A stretch of 64,000 bases of DNA from assembly GCA_022457155.1 (NCBI GenBank), contig JAJGOT010000030.1:1160001-1224000 (forward strand), in the 5' to 3' direction. Numbering within the stretch: position 1 is the first letter of the stretch; every line of letters begins with the position of its first letter. This stretch comes from Cladopsammia gracilis. Taxonomy: Eukaryota > Cnidaria > Anthozoa > Scleractinia > Dendrophylliidae. Below are positions 61,053-64,000 of this stretch, piece by piece. The position numbers were made by a program, and so were the translations under genes. The notes below the pieces were generated by a model that saw nothing but the letters and a program-made list of their open reading frames with translations, was not told the origin of the DNA and did no database searches.

Positions 61053-63264
61053 CCTCGTGAAAGCCACGTGATCCATCCCAAGATGCAATATGGTGTAATA
61101 AAGAGTGACAGGCCTACACGACTCCCTCGCGAGTGTTTTAGCCATTTTATTTAAGATCGCAAAATGATGCTTCATGTATTTGTAGCGGGTATATGGAGAA
61201 TTCGAGGTGACTGAATTAAAAGCCTTCTAAACTCGCAAAATGATACAGACTATAGTCTCGAGGTCATTTGTGTTTTTAAGCTGTCTGCTAGTTTTGACCT
61301 GTTTGTTTTGGCGATGTTCTTTATTATGCCATCGTGGCATTTGTTAGAATAGCTCTGCAGTAAAACCTTTGACATTGCATGTAGGCTAAGAGCAAGCTTC
61401 GATTTGGAGGTCATTTTGAAATTATGCTGTATTCTCGGCGGTTTTCTTCAACTCTGGTTTCTTCAACTCGGCGGCTTTCTTCGGTTCTGGAGCTCTGTTC
61501 AACGGCGGCTTTCTTCAGTTTTGTTTGACCCCTTGCTGTGCTCATGTAGCCATTTTCTAGTAGAAGTTTACCAACAATGTAAGGTTTTTCACTCTCTCTT
61601 AATCTCTTAGATAGTCGGATCTATTAGTTTGAAATTATCGACCGTCAGTGGTTTCTTGCAATTAGTTTTATTTTCGCTGGGCCCAGCAGTGTTTTTATTG
61701 CAAGCCTCGGGTCGTTTTTTCATGGACTGGTGATCTGTTAGTCCGAAGTTTCAGAGATAAATGCAGCTTTTTATAAAGCTATGCAATGTTTCATAGAGAG
61801 TATAAATCAAGCGCATTTCAGTCACTGCTCCGCTTTGTAGTTGAGAATTGACGGTTTTTCCGGAGCTCTAATCTGTTTTTCTCCATTGTCATTTGTGCAG
61901 TCGGTTCTTCTCACTGCATTGTAATGAGTTTCACAGTCTAGCGACTGTTTTGTTTATGCCATGATATTTATGATTTTTACAGGCAACAAAATGACAGCTT
62001 AAAAACACAAATGACCTTACACTTTCAAAATGACCTCCAAATCGAAGCTTGCTCTAAGCCTACATGCAATTTCAAAGGTTTTACTGCAGAGCTAAAGAAC
62101 ATCGCCAAAACAAACAGGTCAAAACTAGCAGACAGCTTAAAAACACAAATGACCTCGAGACTATAGTCTGTATCATTTTGCGAGTTTAGAAGGCTTTTAA
62201 TTCAGTCACCTCGAATTCTCCATATACCCGCTACAAATACATGAAGCATCATTTTGCGATCTTAAATAAAATGGCTAAAACACTCGCGAGGGAGTCGAGT
62301 AGGCCTGTCACTCTTTATTACACCATATTGCATCTTGGGATGGATCACGTGGCTTTCACGACATTGAAACGCCTGGTTGATTTTTCGCAGAAAATTTGAG
62401 CGTGGTCGATTTTTCGCAGAAAATTTGTCGACGAAGACTTTTTTCGAAAGTAATTCCATATGCTGATAAACCGGAAATCAGCAAATTCAGCGTGATTTCG
62501 ATCGCATCGGAAGAAGACGTACGGCGTTGCAAAGAGGGATTTATTTCGAAAATGTGTACAAGGAGTTTAGATATTTACAACAAAAATTTGCGTGCAAAGC
62601 GACTATCGTGAGGTGGTTCGCAAATAGCAGAAACAAACATTTTACAAGTAATTTTAAATGTAGTAATACTCTATTCACCTCTTCAAACACGCAAAAAGAT
62701 GTAAATTTTAGAAGGAAATGTCAAGATAAACTTCATTCGCAATTAAGCATGCAACAAGGGCTGCAATTAGAAAGTAATTGTAAACAAAAAGACTCGTTTC
62801 GAAATTCAATCTGAAAAACGTTTGTATATTTAATTTTGACCCTAATAACGCGCCATATCTATGATGTACGGAAAAACATTGATGTGATGCCGTTGTTATA
62901 AACTTTCTCGCGAGGAAAGCGAGCTTTCGATGAAACTTGGAGTATTTTCCAACTTTTTATGAATCCTTTGTTCTAAAAAATGAACAAAGGTTAACTCACC
63001 AAACAAATTGGCTTGAAAGATAACCTGCTGCAGGCCCGATTTTAGCAGCGCTCTATTTCTTTTCTTCAGTTTTTGTTTTGTTACATGAATGCACACACAG
63101 AAATACACACTTAATATAACAATAATAATTTGCATGCTTATATTGCGCATATTCCATGTAAATGATCAAATGCGCATTACAATAACTATAATATTAACTG
63201 AAATACATTATATAAAACAAAATTATAGAAAGGTTAAGAAAAATCTAAAATGTAAAAACTAGGG

Positions 63265-63578
63265 AATAAAAATTTAATCGTATGCAAGCCTAAAAAGATA
63301 TGTCTTCAAGTGGCGTTTAAAAGTATACAAGTTACTTGTCGCACGTACAGTAAATCATTGGGTAATGAGTTCCACAGTTTGGGGGCAGCCACTTTAAAGA
63401 CCCTATCACCCAAAGTTACTTTTATAGTATTAAAAGAAGGTGGCGCAAGTAAAATGCCATGAGACGATCTTACAGTCAAACCGGATGTTCTTTTGATGGC
63501 AACTTTGCAAACTTCCGCCGCAACATTGGTATTTTGATTGACAGTTTGCTTCGAGCAAGTTGGAAGTTGTGCGAGCAA
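63265..63578 (-). pseudogene. LINE (RTE/CR1/L2-like) reverse transcriptase C-terminus
   Basis: SFNTIKVTLGDRVFKVAAPK and LWNSLPNDLLY match the C-terminal tail of many RTE/CR1/L2-type proteins. After a one-base frameshift, NLYTFKRHLKTYLFRLAYD ends the protein, as usual for these elements. Confidence 0.7.
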
Positions 63579-64000
63579 GTTGCAACTTTCGCGAGCAAGT
63601 TCCTATTTCAATCTTGCTGTCAGTTGCCGGATTTCTGAATTGAAAATACTTGGTTTGGTTACCTTGCAGTATTCCACAAACTCTACGATGTCAGGAGTAG
63701 AAACTGTTCGTTCCTCTCAGCCAGGTTTACCGGGAAAATGCGTCTCGTGTTGTAAAAATCTGTTTACAATATTGGATACAGTTTGCCTTGATAATCCAAC
63801 AATGCGTGCGATTTGTTCTTGTTTTACACCAGACGACCATTATTCTCTCTCTTTTCTCAACCGAGGTGGTTTATTGCGATGAACGTGAGCCATAACTGAA
63901 GAAGGACGTGTTTTCACAAAATTCGCAATTTGCAACTGACAACAAGTTTGAAATAGCAACTTACTCGCGAAAGTTGCAACTTGCTCGCGTAACTTCCAAC
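63550..64000 (-). mobile_element. Tc1/IS630-like DNA transposon, cut by window end
   Basis: Subterminal GCGAGCAAGTTGCAACTTTC units lie at 63567-63600 and in inverse form at 63951-64000, bracketing a transposase relic. The left end falls within the LINE fragment, so it inserted there. Confidence 0.6.
63590..63893 (-). pseudogene. Tc1/IS630-like transposase N-terminal (paired-type HTH) relic
   Basis: Minus strand, one frame from 63893: MAHVHRNKPPRLRKERE, then SGVKQEQIARIVGLSRQTVS and NIVNRFLQH, a paired-like helix-turn-helix of Tc1-type transposases, then STPDIVEFVEYCKVTKPSIF. Three stops (TAA, TGA, TAG) interrupt it without a frameshift, so it is a point-mutated relic. The catalytic domain is absent. 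Confidence 0.6.

Larger units (their letters stand above)
59771..62857. mobile_element. Large foldback element
   Basis: Arms 59771-61420 (interrupted by an insertion at 60254-60930) and 62015-62857 are inverse copies, with a loop of about 600 bp at 61420-62015. Near-identical 71-codon frames start in both arms (60231-60016 minus and 62396-62611 plus, with SVISIASEEDVRRCKEGF), but I do not recognise them. Both arms carry a short tandem repeat. Confidence 0.7.

Noticed and set aside
62527..62814. 95-residue frames in the foldback arms (also 60100-59813)
   Set aside because: They overlap the 71-residue frame, have no recognisable domain, and similarity between arms is explained by the DNA inversion.

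Overview
The window is eukaryotic genomic DNA, most likely from a cnidarian and probably an anthozoan or stony coral. The evidence is compact phase-matched exons with GT/AG introns, a PAN-EGF-F5/8C secreted protein of a kind common in Cnidaria, Penelope, LINE, tyrosine-recombinase and Tc1-like retro/DNA elements, and many short inverted-repeat elements (MITEs) with clear target-site duplications. The species assignment is an inference from gene and repeat style only.

Two host genes can be reconstructed exon by exon. Gene A (+, 7443-19556, 5' end not found) is a receptor tyrosine kinase. Its ectodomain consists of Ly6/uPAR three-finger domains (exons 7443-7676/8270 and 8620-8850), followed by one transmembrane helix (9299-9446) and a complete tyrosine kinase domain. 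The kinase is split by an acidic insert of about 215 residues, built partly from tandemly duplicated phase-0 exons. The first Ly6 exon carries seven in-frame 99-bp repeats, each ending in the same potential splice donor, so isoforms with different numbers of half-domains are possible. I do not know of a described receptor tyrosine kinase with a Ly6/uPAR ectodomain; this is the most interesting system in the window.

Gene B (-, 49192 down to 33763) encodes a secreted protein: signal peptide exon, PAN/apple exon, EGF exon and two exons forming an F5/8C (discoidin) domain. All exon phases agree. The signal-peptide exon and part of its intron were duplicated upstream (51721-53487), leaving a second intact signal-peptide exon at 53380-53473. 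A third, more diverged copy of part of the intron lies at 54830-55280.

The rest is mobile-element debris, often nested. 1-5000: inverted-repeat elements, one with a Myb/SANT-like fragment. 21.5-27 kb: two LINE 3' ends and a decayed XPG/PIN-like gene. 31.4-32.3 kb: a minisatellite. 35.75-40.15 kb: a 4.4-kb terminal-inverted-repeat element carrying an XPG/PIN-like plus CXC pseudogene, possibly Academ-like. 42.7-44.8 kb: a tyrosine recombinase relic with hAT-like and Mutator-like MITEs near or in it. 55.8-59.4 kb: a pogo-like element containing a Penelope-like element with a partial inverted copy. 59.8-62.9 kb: a foldback element. 63.3-64 kb: a LINE 3' end invaded by a Tc1-like transposon. No rRNA genes, CRISPR arrays or intact tRNA genes were seen.
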